Below, piece by piece: positions 34,601-47,181 of a stretch of DNA of 64,000 nt; positions within the stretch are counted from its first letter, which is position 1, and each line of letters starts with the position of its first letter. The stretch is from Hymenopus coronatus (Eukaryota; Arthropoda; Insecta; Mantodea; Hymenopodidae). Under the pieces are notes generated by a model. The model had not been told where the DNA came from. It made no database searches and was given only the letters and a program-made list of their open reading frames with translations. Location of the stretch: assembly GCA_030762935.1 (NCBI GenBank), contig CM060900.1, forward strand, positions 398,834,632 to 398,898,631, in the 5' to 3' direction. A program made the position numbers and the translations under genes.

Positions 34601-35250
34601 AGAAGTATATATGGACCTAACCTGGCAGCTGTTCATATGGCCTCACGACAGATTATATTCAACAAGCCAATATACATCGGAATGAGCTTACTAGATATAT
34701 CAAAACCCCTCATGTATTCATACCAATATGATGTGCTATTGCCATATTATGGGACTGAAAACCTGAAGCTTATGTACATGGATACTGACTCCTTCATTCA
34801 TCGAGTTACAACAACTGATATATACAATGACAAAAGGCAATTTCTTGAACATTTGGTTACATCTGATTACCCTGCAAGCCACATGTGCTACTCCAAACAG
34901 AACAAATAAATGTTGGGAACGTTTAAAGATAAAGCTAACGGGAAAATCATCCAACGTTTTGTGGGACTCAGACCTAAGATGTATGCTCTCCATATTGATG
35001 GAGGAATGATAAAAAAGATTAAAGTTATAAAACGAAGTGCTATTAAGCGGTACATCACATTCGACAGCTATGTAGATTGTCTTAAAAAGCAGTGAAATAA
35101 TAAGAACTCCAATGAATTTGATAATGTCACAACAGCATAACATTTCGTCTGTAAAAGTCAACAAAATCGCTCTATCGCCCCATGATGATAAAAGAGTGAT
35201 TGCTGATGATGGAATATCAACCTATGCTTATGGTCATTACAAAATTGTGA
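31637..35250 (+). pseudogene. Family B DNA polymerase of Polinton/Maverick (adintovirus-like) type, disabled
   Basis: From ATG 31637 one frame (about 1,150 codons) is followed to TGA 35093. The N-terminus has C2H2-type fingers (CIKCGKSFQRSCNKRRHEMSC, then CKHCAATF); another Cys-rich region lies at 32715-32815. Next come exonuclease motifs YADFESIL (about 32905), NLSGYDSHF (33363) and [13 protein letters not shown] (33757), an endonuclease-VII-like RDHDHLTGEYRG patch (33264), polymerase motif A-like DANNQYGWAM (34057), motif B-like LFNNAMFGKTMENI (34478) and catalytic YMDTDS (34773). In-frame stops occur at 32759, 33221, 33323, 33710, 33809, 34907 and 35093, plus a shifted patch at about 33430-33620. 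It resembles protein-primed polymerases; no integrase, ATPase or capsid gene was found nearby. It is a dead, probably virus-derived copy. Confidence 0.85.
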
Positions 35251-35700
35251 ACGTATCATGAGAGAATATTACATGCATTGCTCACCATCGGTAACGAGAA
35301 AGAAAATTGAAGCTTAGACTCCGAACACTCCCATGCATATAGCGAAGGCATACGAAGAGAGAAGAATAAGAATGAGAGGTGGCGGGAACTCTGCCATTAG
35401 AGCACATATCTAATGCTGGTCTCAAGCCCAGATAAAAGAGGAGAGACGCCTAACCTCACATGCTAGATATGCTTATATAAAAACTAAAAATACTAACAAT
35501 GAGTCAGAAAATATGCTCAACGCTTCAACAGAAACAACAATAAATGTCGATATCATTATCCTAGAGAAAAAATTTCTTCAATAAAGGCAAAAACAACAAA
35601 AGACGAATAAAACATGAGGAATCATAATATTCACTAAACTGTTAATACTTCAGCAACAAAAGCTTAGGTCATTCCTCTATCGACATCATAGGAGGAGAGA
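35251..35700 (+). other. Polymerase downstream region, possible small ORF remnant
   Basis: Just after the polymerase end, one reading gives MHIAKAYEERRIRMRGGGNS, a stop, then further Arg/Lys-rich sequence. It is too short and broken to call a gene. It may be the start of a neighbouring gene of the same element. Confidence 0.3.
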
Positions 35701-37160
35701 CATCATGCAAATAAAAATTTGAAAAAACGAAAAATTAGGTTATGTAAGATTTACAACCTATGAAAGACTGTAAACCATATAAACATATCCCCTCGCTTCA
35801 CAAGTTATCGTCTGAACATGTAGCAGTATGAAAAAAAAAGGATATATTGTATGAGTCTTAAAGGACTGCAAAAAAAACAAAAAAAACTGTAACAGAATAC
35901 AGAAATGCTCCTAAAGGGTGCACACTATGGAAAAATATGACAAAACTATAAAATACTAGATAGTCTATAAAAGGCGTTCAGATCATCCTGGCACATATGA
36001 AAGTTCTATAAAACATAGTAAAGTAGTGTGAAAAATGTCTGAAACCCTGAAACGGAGACATCACTTAGTGAAAAATAACAACAAAAGCATAATGCTAAAC
36101 ATGGCATAAACCGTCACAAAATGTAGTAAATCACCATCAAACGTATGAAAAGGGGTCTAAAAGGTCGTAAGAAAAGGACATTGCCTTAAAAACGTTTAAA
36201 GTGCTCCTAAACGTACAAAAAATATCTGTAGTACACCTTCGCCACCGTCACAAATTAATTAAAGACCTTCCAAAAATACATTCAAAGTGAGTTGAAATAC
36301 CTATAGCCTGAGGGTTTAACACTGCCCTATAGTTCTGAATACCTTAAAATCGTAAATGATCTGTAGGGTGACAGAAAGCGCTACAAAACATTACAAAATT
36401 CTGCTAAACAGATTCAAAATGCGTAAAAAGCGTTAAAACATTAGAAAACACCGTAAAATACTATTAAATATCAGTAATACGCCTGAAATGGGCCAAAATA
36501 TCTATTTCATAGTCCTGTATACCAACAAAACGAGTCGAGATGTATGGAAAAGAGCTAAAATTTCTCATCAATACCCTGTCCTACAGTCCTAAACATCTTC
36601 CCTCAAATGGTATGGTGTGACATTAAAAGCATACTGAGCAACAGTGACAACGCTACAAATCACCATTAAAAATCCTGACAAATGAATGTGAAAGCCCTAC
36701 AAGCCCTAAAAAGATAGTCTAAAAAACGTACACAAATGCTTATAAAAACGTCGAAAAAAAAAGCAAACACTGTAAAATAATCTAAACTATGAGCAAAATG
36801 TCTGGAAAAAGCCTAAAAGATTAGTTATAGAGCCCTAAATACCCACAAAGTGTTGTAACATCAGTTGAAAAAGAGCTAAAATGTCTGATAAGAACCTGAA
36901 ACTAACTGTCCTAAACACCATCCAAATGGTATGAAAGGCTGTCCTAGCACCCGAAAAACGTAGAAAGGCCTTATAAATGTCCTGTACACCCCCAGAAATC
37001 AGAACAAACACTGCAAAATAATAAAAGAAACACTCAAACAATTCACTCACAATACTAAATATCGTTTAACATGTCTAAATTCTAGGAAAAACCATAAAAA
37101 TAATTAAAACAAAGACAACGACCTTGAAATGGGCTTTAAAGCACTGATAAAATGCTCTTA
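35700..37160. repeat. A-rich degenerate repeat region
   Basis: About 1.45 kb in which short words such as CCTAAAA, CTGTAAAAT, GAGCTAAAAT and CGTAAAA recur at irregular spacing of roughly 15-30 bp. At larger scale 36507-36620 aligns with 36828-36940 (AAAGAGCTAAAAT, TGTCCTA, CTAAACA, AAATGGTATG), about 321 bp apart. No coding potential. It fills the gap between the polymerase gene and the right inverted repeat. Confidence 0.7.
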
Positions 37161-37185
37161 ATACACTGAACCTAGGTTTATGTCC

Positions 37186-37348
37186 CCCCCCCCTCCTCCT
37201 TGAATTCCCTATCTCTCACATGTATGCTCATTCTAGAGTACACACGCCCCGTGTGTTCCCTATCTTTCCCATGTATTCTCACTTGCCCCTGGCCCAGAAC
37301 CGCTCTATATTAACTACTCTCATTGTTATTTGAGCTACAGACACTAGG
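37186..37348. repeat. Inverted repeat, right arm
   Basis: The reverse complement matches the left arm at 18820-18897: CTGTAGCT, TAGAGCGG, ATGGGAAAGATAGGGAA and AAGGAGGAGGG. It holds two related sub-repeats (CACATGTATGCTCATTCTAGAG and CCCATGTATTCTCACTTG regions), of which the left arm keeps a fused single version. Candidate right terminal inverted repeat of the polymerase-bearing element. Confidence 0.6.
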
Positions 37349-37349
37349 A

Positions 37350-40300
37350 GATTTAAGTAAGAAAAATACAAATGATAATAAATCCATTAAGATAACCCAT
37401 ATTATAATTTTAAAAACATGGTAAACAGCTGATTACATTTAAACTGATAAAGAAACGCTTAGGCTTTGCGGTATATCTGAAATAGTTGGTACATGTCCAG
37501 TTTCTCAAAACAATTTTTAGAATTGCCCAAGATGTGATAATTTTTTTTAAAGTGATTGTCATTCCATGGTTGGCGCTATATCCGCCGAGAAACTAGGAAA
37601 GCCGATTTACAAGTGCATTATAATAAAAAATGTTCGGCATATTATCATATAATTTTTTGAATAATAATCATTAGGTAAGTTATTTCCTTGTAGATACAAG
37701 AGAAATAAGGGAATATATTAGGTTAATGCAATAGCCAAATCTATTAAAAGCTGGTCGCCGAGTAATGACTTTGACATTCCGTTCACTTGGTATGGTCAGG
37801 AGTAAAATAAAAAAAAAAATGAATGAGGACTTCCTGTTTGGGAAAAGCATCATTGGAAAATTTGTACCAGTAACAAGAAATAACTCCGAAATGGTTAGTT
37901 CTACAAAAAAATGTACTAATGTAGAATATTTTAATGAGATCTACACTTTTGTGTAGTATGAGTTTTTATCTATATCTTATGGTTTATGCTAAAGTTCTCC
38001 AGAATGAAGAAGGCTTCAGAGGCTATTGCCACAAAACTCAATATATACATTTTATCTGCCTCTAAATTTGCTTAATATATGGTGGCATTTAATCCAAATT
38101 GTTAAGAGCCATTTTTGAGAAAACAAGTTTCAAAAATATTTCATATAAACGGTAGATTGCGATGGATGGGGAATTTTCCTAAAAAGCTTTGCGTCGCATG
38201 TTTGAAAGATGCTACACTCAAAAACGAGGTTTGGTACTTAACCTAATTTTATTCATAGTTATGCTGTTCAACAGACGCACACGCAAATCTCATTCTAAAA
38301 ACACTTTTTCTGGGATTCACGTGTCCTCAAAGCATTCATTTTCGATAACATATCACCTTTAAATTTCTGGATGGAATGCAATATCTTCCCTACCTATTAT
38401 GTACATTGTACGCCATAGAGAAACTAAAAGTACAAGCTACACATAAAATATGAAGGTTGAGTAATTAATCAAATTTTAAACAAAAATATTAAGCGGTAAA
38501 ATACAGGAATATACTCTACTAGATCACAAATAAGTGTACTACTGAAACTTTCGTTTCTTTAATTTTTTCTTGGTAAACTGCAATATTGTCTAAAATTAAA
38601 TATAGAGTCCAAAAATAAGTTTGTATTGATTATGTAAAAAGGAGAGTAAGTTTTATTTATGAGTTTTTTAATGCTACAGTTCTCACCGTCCCATTTAGGC
38701 GTGAAATATCACTTAATTTTCCTCAGAGGCCTCTTTATCAGTTTTGAGGTTTTATGTGCCTTAAATTTACAACACGGGATCGATGTCTTTATTTCCCCTC
38801 TGAAGGAAGCTGTGTCCGAATAAAATCTATCACCCCCTCACCCCGCAGATTTGTACGAGCGATCTTGGGAACTAGAGGCTAACATGTTACCCGTAAACAA
38901 CGGAGGACTGTTGTTATTGCAGTTTTTTTTTTAAATGTTGACGTGAAGAGGAGGGAGAATTATTCCAAATTCCAGGAAATTTCAGCTATAAAAATATTCT
39001 TGACCCCCCACCCTCAGAGCCAAATTCTCGATACGCCACTGACTGCTGGAGATTATTTGAAGGAAACAAAAGGGTAAAATCTACTCTGAAGCAGCCATTT
39101 AAAATGAAAGATGATAGGTGATGAGCCTAACGCCTGGAATGGGGATGAAGAAGGCGGAGATGAAAAGTAGCGATGCAGGCATAATAGGAAAATTCCGTCA
39201 AATTATTTAAACCAGTATTCGTCTTGCGAACGAGAAAAGAAAAAAAAAAAAAAAAAATAACTCGTGACCTTCAGGAATGAGCGTCAAATGAGCTCGATGC
39301 GGTGTAATTTCAAATAATAAAAAAACACGAAATACAATAAAATTATAGGAATGTCCTCATAAACCAGGATTGCAGAGATAGCTCATAAAGGATTCCTTTA
39401 ATGTAAGTGTAGCTTAACGTCCTTATTGAATTGGGTTTACATAATAATTATTGCATTATTATCATCTTTCAGGAATAATTATTATATAGCTGATACGATT
39501 TCGTCCCACAGATGTTACAAAATAGGCCTTTTTAGTCTCGTCAATGCTTATAATGTTTGATATAAGGTTTACAATATTTTAACAAATGCTCCAGAACACC
39601 AGTGCTATAAAATTATTTATAAATACCCTGCATGTATCATATTGCTGTACCTAAGAAAATTAAAGCTAGACTCCACTGACGGTATAACAACCTGTAACAT
39701 ATTTAGTATCCGCGCATTTGTATTAATGCTCTCTGCCGGATTCAGCAGTGCCATCTAGGAGCAAACGCACAAGCAGCACAATTCTGTGTAAACCTGGATG
39801 TACAAAAGCTACATTACAGTATCATTTTGTAGGAAATTCCTTGCAAGCGAGGTATGTCTGAATAATTAGAAACATTTATAAATACATGCCTATCTATTGA
39901 TCAAATGTCGAAACATATTTTAAAATCGAATACATTAGCTATCGCCGATTGTATGCGAGCTAAAATTTCGTCCATAGTGATGGTTAGGGTTATCAGTTTT
40001 TTAACAAGCAATAAGAAGAGTAGTAATATATTATGTGATATTTAATAAGTTATAAAATAACTTATATATTTCGGAATTATACGGCTTAGATTATTGCTCT
40101 CTAAAAGCAATTGATTTGATTTAGTTTGTCGATAGTTATTGTATTGTATTTTATTTTCATCCTTTTAGAACAATTTCATTGTTTTTTTGGAAATGTTAAT
40201 GTTATAAATATTTCTATTAATTTGTACATGTGTACAGTAGTATTAGCTAGATGATAACACAATAAACTATTTTCAATTACACATCATTAAGTTATTAAGA

Positions 40301-40835
40301 GCTAGTAATTCACATTATATTTTGCATACGCGCTATAACACAGACTGATTTACTCATGGTTTACTCATTTGTTCACCTGTTTTGTCTAAAGCTGAACTGT
40401 GCATCCAAAAGAGTATTATATTTGGACAAAAAAAGAGACCATGTGCCTGTATGTTAACCTTTCAAAAAGCTTAGAGAATTCTGATAGTAAGGATATGACT
40501 CTGTTATTCTCCATTTCTAACTTAACCCCAAAGGCCTTACTTTAGTAAATTTTAGCTTCTGAGGAAATTACCCTGATTCCATTGATGAATTGTATATATT
40601 TACTAATGGACATTTTATGTATTTAATACATTACTTAATTATCCAGTCTGGGATGCCATCCATTCACGAAGACTGTTTACTTTTTCATATCTCCCACCAC
40701 TTTTTTATATTATCTCTATTTCTATAATGAGTTCTAAAAACATACCATGTTTACTCGTGTATTATCAGTTACATTCCCATAGCTTATGTGATATATACTA
40801 GTATGAATTAATTTGCTTGCTATTTCCGAAAAATG
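37350..40835. other. Anonymous AT-rich stretch
   Basis: No gene, known repeat or RNA was recognised over 3.5 kb. There are an A-rich run at 39238-39256 and a few C-rich words near 38832-38845 and 39003-39013. Short frames look random. Confidence 0.6.
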
Positions 40836-41395
40836 CAAATTGGACGAGTCTACAATTGATTGGGGTTGTGTTATGTTCTCTTTTGTGCCCTTTATTCCCT
40901 GTATTACCTCTTTGTTAGTATTTTCCCAATTTCTTTATCTATTATTTGCCTAGTGGCTCTAACTTTTTTATTTGACCTTACTATACATTTTTCATTTACC
41001 ATTTTCTGTTCCAGTCTTATAACCTGCCTATATATCTTTTTATATTGATTCACATGTTCTTGTTTGACTAAATCTTGTTTTTGAAGAGGATTTAATTGTC
41101 TTAGCTTCCTGTTAGATATAATTATTCCTCGAGTTACCCAACATTTTTTATTACATTGTCTGAGGCTCTTACTTCTTAATGTGAAGGTTATATTAAACCA
41201 ATATAAAAAGATATTTTGAAATGAATTAGACCTGCTATCTACATAATTTTCCTGGTATACACTTTCCCATTTTTCAATTTTCAGAAAAGTCCTAAGGTTA
41301 ATCATATCCTCCTGTCTAAATTCTTTCCTCAAAACTCTAAGGTTTCTAATTTGATTCAGTTTTTGAATCTTAAGTAGTTAAAATAGCATTGAGCA
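40836..41395 (-). pseudogene. LINE ORF2 linker fragment (between endonuclease and RT)
   Basis: The minus-strand frame 41332-40904 (142 codons) reads CNKKCWVTRGIIISNRKLRQL, then YKKIYRQVIRLEQKMVNEKCI and KVRATRQIIDKEIGK. This is the well-known arrangement (PWMTKGI, then YKKIYRKVI, then WQIINKETGK) of the segment before the RT in CR1/jockey-like LINEs. Neither endonuclease nor RT blocks can be read on either side, so it is an old fragment. It belongs to a different LINE lineage from the other elements here. Confidence 0.7.
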
Positions 41396-41555
41396 TGGTT
41401 GCTTATTTTCTTTGATAGTTTTTAAAACAGCCACTTAAATAGCTGCATCAATTGCTTGCTATCACTGAAATACAGTTAAAAGAATTAAAAACTCTAGATT
41501 TCTCTTACATTAATAAATTACATAGGGTCAGGAAGGTATACATATGTATGAAAAT

Positions 41556-41908
41556 AGAGGGGGTGCCATGGCAGAATGGTGGCTTGCTTCCCACCTAAGA
41601 TGGCCCCGGTTCTGATTCCAAGCTTCTGCATGTTGGATTTGTGGCAGGTTTTCTCCAGGTTCTCCAATTTTCTCTGCCACTATTTCCACCAGTTGTTCCA
41701 TCATCACCTTTCCTATCATCCATTTTCCTTGCATTACATATCGTCTACTTTCTCATGCTCGTGCCTGGCTATGCTCTGACCACTTGTTCCAGCTTCTCCA
41801 TTCTGTGGTTTTATGCTGTTGGCTCACTGATAGGCTTCTGACCTCTAGGCATCTGCTTGTAAACCCTGGGGGGTGTTAGTCTTAAATAAGGGAAGGGTAA
41901 GCTGAATA

Positions 41909-41952
<44 letters not shown>
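41556..41952 (+). mobile_element. tRNA-derived SINE (family S2) with 43-A tail
   Basis: An A box TGGCAGAATGG (41569-41579) and a B-box-like GGTTCTGATTCC (41608-41619), about 39 bp apart, form an RNA polymerase III internal promoter as in tRNA-derived SINEs. About 290 bp of pyrimidine-rich body (TTCTCC, CCATCATC words) follow, then AAGGGAAGGGTAAGCTGAATAC and a 43-A tail (41910-41952). Target-site duplications are not convincing: at best AAAATAG occurs on both sides. The long pure tail suggests a fairly young insertion. Confidence 0.75.
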
Positions 41953-41954
<2 letters not shown>

Positions 41955-42597
41955 GTAAGTGTCAAACACCAAACAAAAACATAACGTGGGCACTGTGATT
42001 TACTTAAAACTAGGATTCCAACAATGATGACATTTAAAACAACTATGATGTTTTACGAAGTAAATCAATAGATCAGTTTTGCACCATGTGAGCTTGAATT
42101 CAGTTGGTAAGGCATGAAATATTAGAGATAGAAGCCGCTATCCATGTGCTTTACACTGAGTGCAAATTAGTGAGAGGAATTCAATTACAGAAAATAGAGT
42201 TAGTAATGACTCCATCCACATTATAGTTCATGCCACATTAATTTTATATTTCCCTTTTCACTAGAATGTACATTATTTCTGACTTCATTTTGTTCATATT
42301 ATGCTTCACAGAACTCACTTCTTAGTCTCCTGTAACTTCTAACCGTTTCTGTGAGTATGAGTTCCAATTTTCTTCTTTCTCCCACTAACCAAAGTGTTCT
42401 GCTTAGACTCAAGATTTCATATAGGTTTATTTTCTCCATTCATATGACTTCATCTGAAGCATCTGTAGAGCTTTTCTGCTGATACTAGTGTTCATTAATA
42501 TGCCCTAGCCTCTCTTTTATGCATTCTGACAAAGTTTGTGTACATGTTGATAATTTCTTTATTATACTTTCTCTAGCATGTATGTACAATATACATA
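41953..42597. other. Anonymous stretch
   Basis: Nothing recognised. Mildly pyrimidine-rich around 42240-42480. Confidence 0.5.
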
Positions 42598-43680
42598 GTG
42601 GCTAGAAAAGGTATTGTGTTCCACCCAAAAATTTGATCTGAGATAACACAAGAAATGTATGTTCTGATTCAGACACCCTGAATTAAAAAAGAAGCAATTA
42701 TAGATAAAAATCAGTGCTGGGTGTGATGCATGTGTGTACGTATGTATATGCATGTAGGTGTGTGTGCGCCTATGGACAAAATGTCTCAAAAACGAAATCA
42801 GTTCCATTTCCTCCTTTTCATTTAGTATTTGAAATTTCTTTTGATGTTCTTCTCCACAATTCCTTGTTTATGATCATCTCGACCAACGTACATTCAAAAA
42901 TGTTCTCAAGCATGTGTTTATAATTATTTGTAATCTGTCTGTTATATGTTTTGTGACCTTTTATGTTTCTGAACCATATAGCCAGATAGATTCTACATTA
43001 CTTTTAATTTTTTTATTTTGGTACTTGTTATAGTTTAGAAGTGGTTGCAAATATACCATTTCACTAAATTAGGTTAATTACCTCAGAAATAGTTTCCAAG
43101 AATTACTTCCTCATTGTCAGCTGATTCAACTGATTGGCTCTCCTCTGAAGGTTACATTAGTCTCTTAGCCCCTCTGGTGGTGGTTCTACAAATTTAGTGA
43201 TCAGATTTTCGTCTATTGGGATTTCGAAGGTCAAAATCTTGGACAAAATTTCTGGGATAGAGAAAAACTTATTACACAAAAAATATAAATGTTGACAGAA
43301 CACGCATGTGTATCCTTTACGTTTTTGTTCTGGAGCTAACCCTTTCCGAGATATTCCTAGTTACTGTTTTAAATTTTAAAATACTTATAAATTTTTCAAA
43401 GAGGAAGTTGCCCGTGTTTCTTTTGTTTTGCTCCTAGCCATGGAAAGAAGTAAATTTCAATGCCAGTCACATAGCGAGAGTTTTAAAACATTTCAATTAC
43501 TTTAACATAGTGTATTCCCTTAGTTTTCTATGTATAAGGAACTAAGTAATAAGAACATTTCTGCTAATGATTTTCTCAAATAGCATGGAGCAGAAAGAAA
43601 TATAATCTTTTGTATGAAGTTTGTTTGTGAAACAGCTATAGAAAGTCATGTGAATGGGGACATCAGATTTTTTCAGATGT
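42598..43680 (+). repeat. Diverged interspersed repeat, copy 1
   Basis: Starts GGCTAGAAAAGGTATTG, followed by CACCCAAAAATTT, GACACCCTGAAT and a TATG/TGTG-rich patch (42725-42768). It ends with AAGAACATTTCTGCTAA (43551) and ATAGAAAGTCATGTGAAT (43637). The same words in the same order occur at 45121-46240, so this is a dispersed non-coding repeat of about 1 kb. Family unknown. Confidence 0.55.
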
Positions 43681-45120
43681 TTATTATACTTATAGCTTTT
43701 ACATTCATGGTGTGCAGTTGGTTTTTTAAACAGCAAAAATGTTAACACATTACTTTTGATCACTTCTTTACTATTTAGATGAAGCCTGCACATAACGTAA
43801 AGCTCTCTTTTCCTCAGTTCCTTTTTTTCCAAATATTAGACAGTTCAGATTGCTCCTTGGCCCCATTATTTGTAACTTAACTTGAGTTTTTTTTAATGAG
43901 TTATGGATTTAAAAATGTTTGTGCATCAGCGCAGATATGAATAAGTTCAGTAAAAATTAATTATTTTGCATAAGTCACCTGAAATGTGTTTAAAAATTCT
44001 GTAACAAGTATAAAAAAATGTCTTTTATTCCCTCAATTGAGTTAAAATTAAGAAATGCCAGCACTACAATTTGTTTAAGTTTATAAACGGAAGTGAAATT
44101 AAAAATTTGGGGGGAGTTGCAATAAACCGTACAATAAACTATTGAGTTCAACAAGTTTTTTCATATTACAAACCAAAAATTAAATAATTATGAATAACAA
44201 ATTAATATTTTAACAATGGTTTGGAAGTAGCTTGATAAAAAGCTGTGTCCACTATATGTTTTACGTTTGATGTGTATCTTATTGGTTGGTTTTCCATTAA
44301 TGTGCTACGAATATTGTATAGTCCTCTTCATTTCTTAGGTTTTAGTTTTCAAAGCTTTTCATGTGTGCCTTCCACTTACCTTCATCAGATAAATTTCTAC
44401 TTAAATGTCAGCAAGGATTAATTTCGGAGTTAATATGAATGCTTTATGATATATTTTGTTTGTCAAGCAATTGTAAAATAATTTCCTCTTCTAGTATTTA
44501 ATCTATCTGATATTGGCTACTATCCAATAGATATTTTAGGTTTACCTTTTCCTGATATGTTACTGCAATAGCAAATTTCCAATTGACTTCAAGTTCCTAT
44601 TGCAGAAGTTGATTGATCCAATATTGTTTCCTTCCACATATATTCCCTATACCAAGTTTTCAGTAATTTGTCTGTTCACTTTGCAAGCATTGTCCATCAC
44701 TCACCTGTTATGCTTAGCCATGTTCCTTTCTTCTCCTACTCAAATGTCTAGTTTGTTACCTATCATAGCATTCCTATACTTATCATCAGGTAATGAATGC
44801 TTTATTGGCATGCAAATCTTTTCTGGAATCGAAAAACCCTTACATCCCTCCTAAAAGGGTGATAATCATCTTATTGTTCACATTTTTCTCTCTTTGATGG
44901 AACCAATATTAACAATTACCATCAATACCTCTATTCTCAGCATTAACTAAGAATGCTCACTGGGCTCTTCAATTTCGCGGCCATTGCATTTCACCTGTGC
45001 TCCATCTTCAATTCTTATATCACCAGTGTCTTTGCCAACAGTGCCACAAGTACTAAAAGTTGTTGTTTAACACTACCAAAAAAATCCCTTTTTACTTTCT
45101 TTACACATACTATGCACATA
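43681..45120. other. Anonymous AT-rich stretch
   Basis: No supported gene. Short frames at 44600-44854 and 44953-45279 lack motifs and look like chance openings. Confidence 0.5.
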
Positions 45121-45224
45121 GGTATAGAGAAGGTATTGAATTGTACCCCAAGATTCAATACCAAGATTTCACTAGAAATATATATTTTGAGACCCCCTGA
45201 ATCCAAAAATAAATTTTTAGAAAA

Positions 45225-45225
<1 letters not shown>

Positions 45226-45260
<35 letters not shown>
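45226..45260. repeat. (TG)n microsatellite with CG/GA tail
   Basis: About 14 TG units followed by CGCGCGAGAG. Confidence 0.95.
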
Positions 45261-45261
<1 letters not shown>

Positions 45262-45342
45262 AGAGTGATTGCACTATAAGCAAGATGAGAGAGGGAGAAT
45301 AATGAAAAGGCTGTTAAATACAAACTTGAAATTTAAGTTCAG

Positions 45343-45353
45343 TATCTTCCAAG
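45343..45353. repeat. Target-site duplication, left copy (11 bp)
   Basis: TATCTTCCAAG, repeated at 45675-45685 on the other side of the SINE. Confidence 0.85.
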
Positions 45354-45674
45354 GAACAGCTGCTTACCAAGCTGGAGATCTGGGTCCAATTCCCGGTACC
45401 GGCATGGGGATTTTCCCCTGCTGGGAGACTTTGTCTGGGTGCATTCAGCCTCGTGAAATCCCTGAGGAGCCAATGGAGGAGTTACTTGATGGTGAAGTAG
45501 TGTCTCCAGGTCATGAGGACCGCAATAACCAACCAGGGGGGCTCAAGGTGCTGAGCACGTCTCATCCTCCAATACTGCACCCCATACATGACATCTGTCA
45601 TGGACCAAGATGGGGGATGCAGCGCCCGGAGGTAGGCTGAGGTTCCTTGTGAGATGTTGTGCCATGGAGTTATT
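45354..45674 (+). mobile_element. tRNA-derived SINE (family S1), near full-length
   Basis: A 321-bp insertion flanked by 11-bp direct repeats. It starts with CTGCTTACCAAGCTGGAGATC and B-box-like GGGTCCAATTCCC (45382-45394), continues with GGGATTTTCCCCTGCTGGGAG, and ends GCCATGGAGTTATT. It has the same body as the minus-strand copy in the LINE RT at 12273-12585, with more mutations. A 93-codon stretch within it is open by chance. Confidence 0.88.
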
Positions 45675-45685
45675 TATCTTCCAAG
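45675..45685. repeat. Target-site duplication, right copy (11 bp)
   Basis: Matches 45343-45353 exactly. Confidence 0.85.
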
Positions 45686-46253
45686 AATGCGACAGCAGAT
45701 TTTCAAGAAAATCCCCCATCCCAAACTAACCTTTATATGGAAAAAATGATCCAAAAATTTTATTTACTGAAAAATGGCTCTAACGATTTTGATTAAAACA
45801 CCATATGTTAAAGATATTTGCATGACAATAAACTTGAAATTTTTGGGAATAGCTTTTGAAGACCTCTTCATTCTGGATGAATTTTGCTTAAATTTGCACA
45901 ACTAGTAAACTGTAAGAGATAGATAAAATCTTAAAACACAAAAAATGTAGATTTTTTTAAAGCATACAATTTTTCATATACCTTATTGTTGTACAATTGA
46001 CCATTTTCGGGACTTGTCAACTCCTGACCACTCACAGAAATGGATTTCATTCCCATATAAACCACATTTTAAAAAATTTGACTGTCAGTTTAGTCTAGGT
46101 ATACCCTTATGTCCCTTCTAATTATCAGGAAGCAAGAGATAAGAATATTTCTGCTAAAGTTCATCTCGATCAACATGAAGATAGAAGAATAAGCTTTATA
46201 ACAATTATTTGTTACAGACATGTAGAGAAAGTCATGTGAATAATAATGATACA

Positions 46254-46304
46254 GACAGACAGACAGACATTGTGGGGGTGGTGGTGGCGGTGGTGGCGGT
46301 GGCA
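46254..46304. repeat. (CAGA)n then (GGT)n compound microsatellite
   Basis: Four to five CAGA units followed by GGT/GGC units. The open frame of Pro codons on the minus strand is a by-product. Confidence 0.9.
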
Positions 46305-47133
46305 ATATAAGAAATTAATTTTTTCGAATAAATATCAGATATCAGCAAACAATTATGTTCTGACCTTTGAATACTGGAATTGTTATGTCACTAAGTTGGA
46401 ATGTATGTGAATTTTACCTGATTCTGATTCTTCACAAGTATCAATAATGTACCAACTTAGAATAAACTGGCCATAAATTTCATTTAGGTAGATATATCTA
46501 AAGGGCCTTTTTTAACTTGGGATAGATTTCTGTAAGAAAATTGGTTGGTAGCATTCCATACTAACACTGTACAGTTTCAATATAAGGCTTTAAACACTCC
46601 AAATAATTTGAAATTTAAGTAGCTGTAAGGATTAACCTAATAATTATCTTGGTGTTTATTTCATGGATTAAAAATAACAATTCTTAAATGGCATGGTTTC
46701 CACTGAACTCAATTGTGTTTAATAATTATCCTCACCTTTATAATTTTGTTTGTAAGAATCACATGTTAATGTATTTAAGGAAATCAACTTCCTTCCATTT
46801 TTCTATCTGTGTAAAATGTTCACCATCGCTATTGATGTACCACCACAGTAACCAAATACAATAAAGATATTCACTCTGACAAAACAAGAACTGCTTATCA
46901 CATCTGCATAGAAGCAGTTAACTATAAATGCGGAATAAAGGATATCTTATCTAGTATTAGCAAAACATATAACAGTCTCCTAGAGGACTCAAAGAATCAC
47001 TTAATTTATCCCAGCATATAAAAAAATAAATAAAAATTACACACTTACTAGAGCGATTATTTGTTTCCTACCAGTATTACAGCAGGAAATCCTTATGATA
47101 TCTTGAAATTTTGTATAAATATCTCTTTCTGTG

Positions 47134-47181
<48 letters not shown>

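Larger units (their letters stand above)
45121..46240 (+). repeat. Diverged interspersed repeat, copy 2, split by SINE
   Basis: Counterpart of 42598-43680, with GGTATAGAGAAGGTATTG, ACCCCAAGATT, GACCCCCTGAAT and a (TG)n tract (45226-45254). It is then interrupted by the S1 SINE at 45354-45674 and resumes to AAGAATATTTCTGCTAAAG (46141) and AGAAAGTCATGTGAAT (46225). Confidence 0.55.

Noticed and set aside
45269..45640. 123-codon open frame
   Set aside because: It is mostly SINE S1 sequence, whose other copies are not open in this frame.
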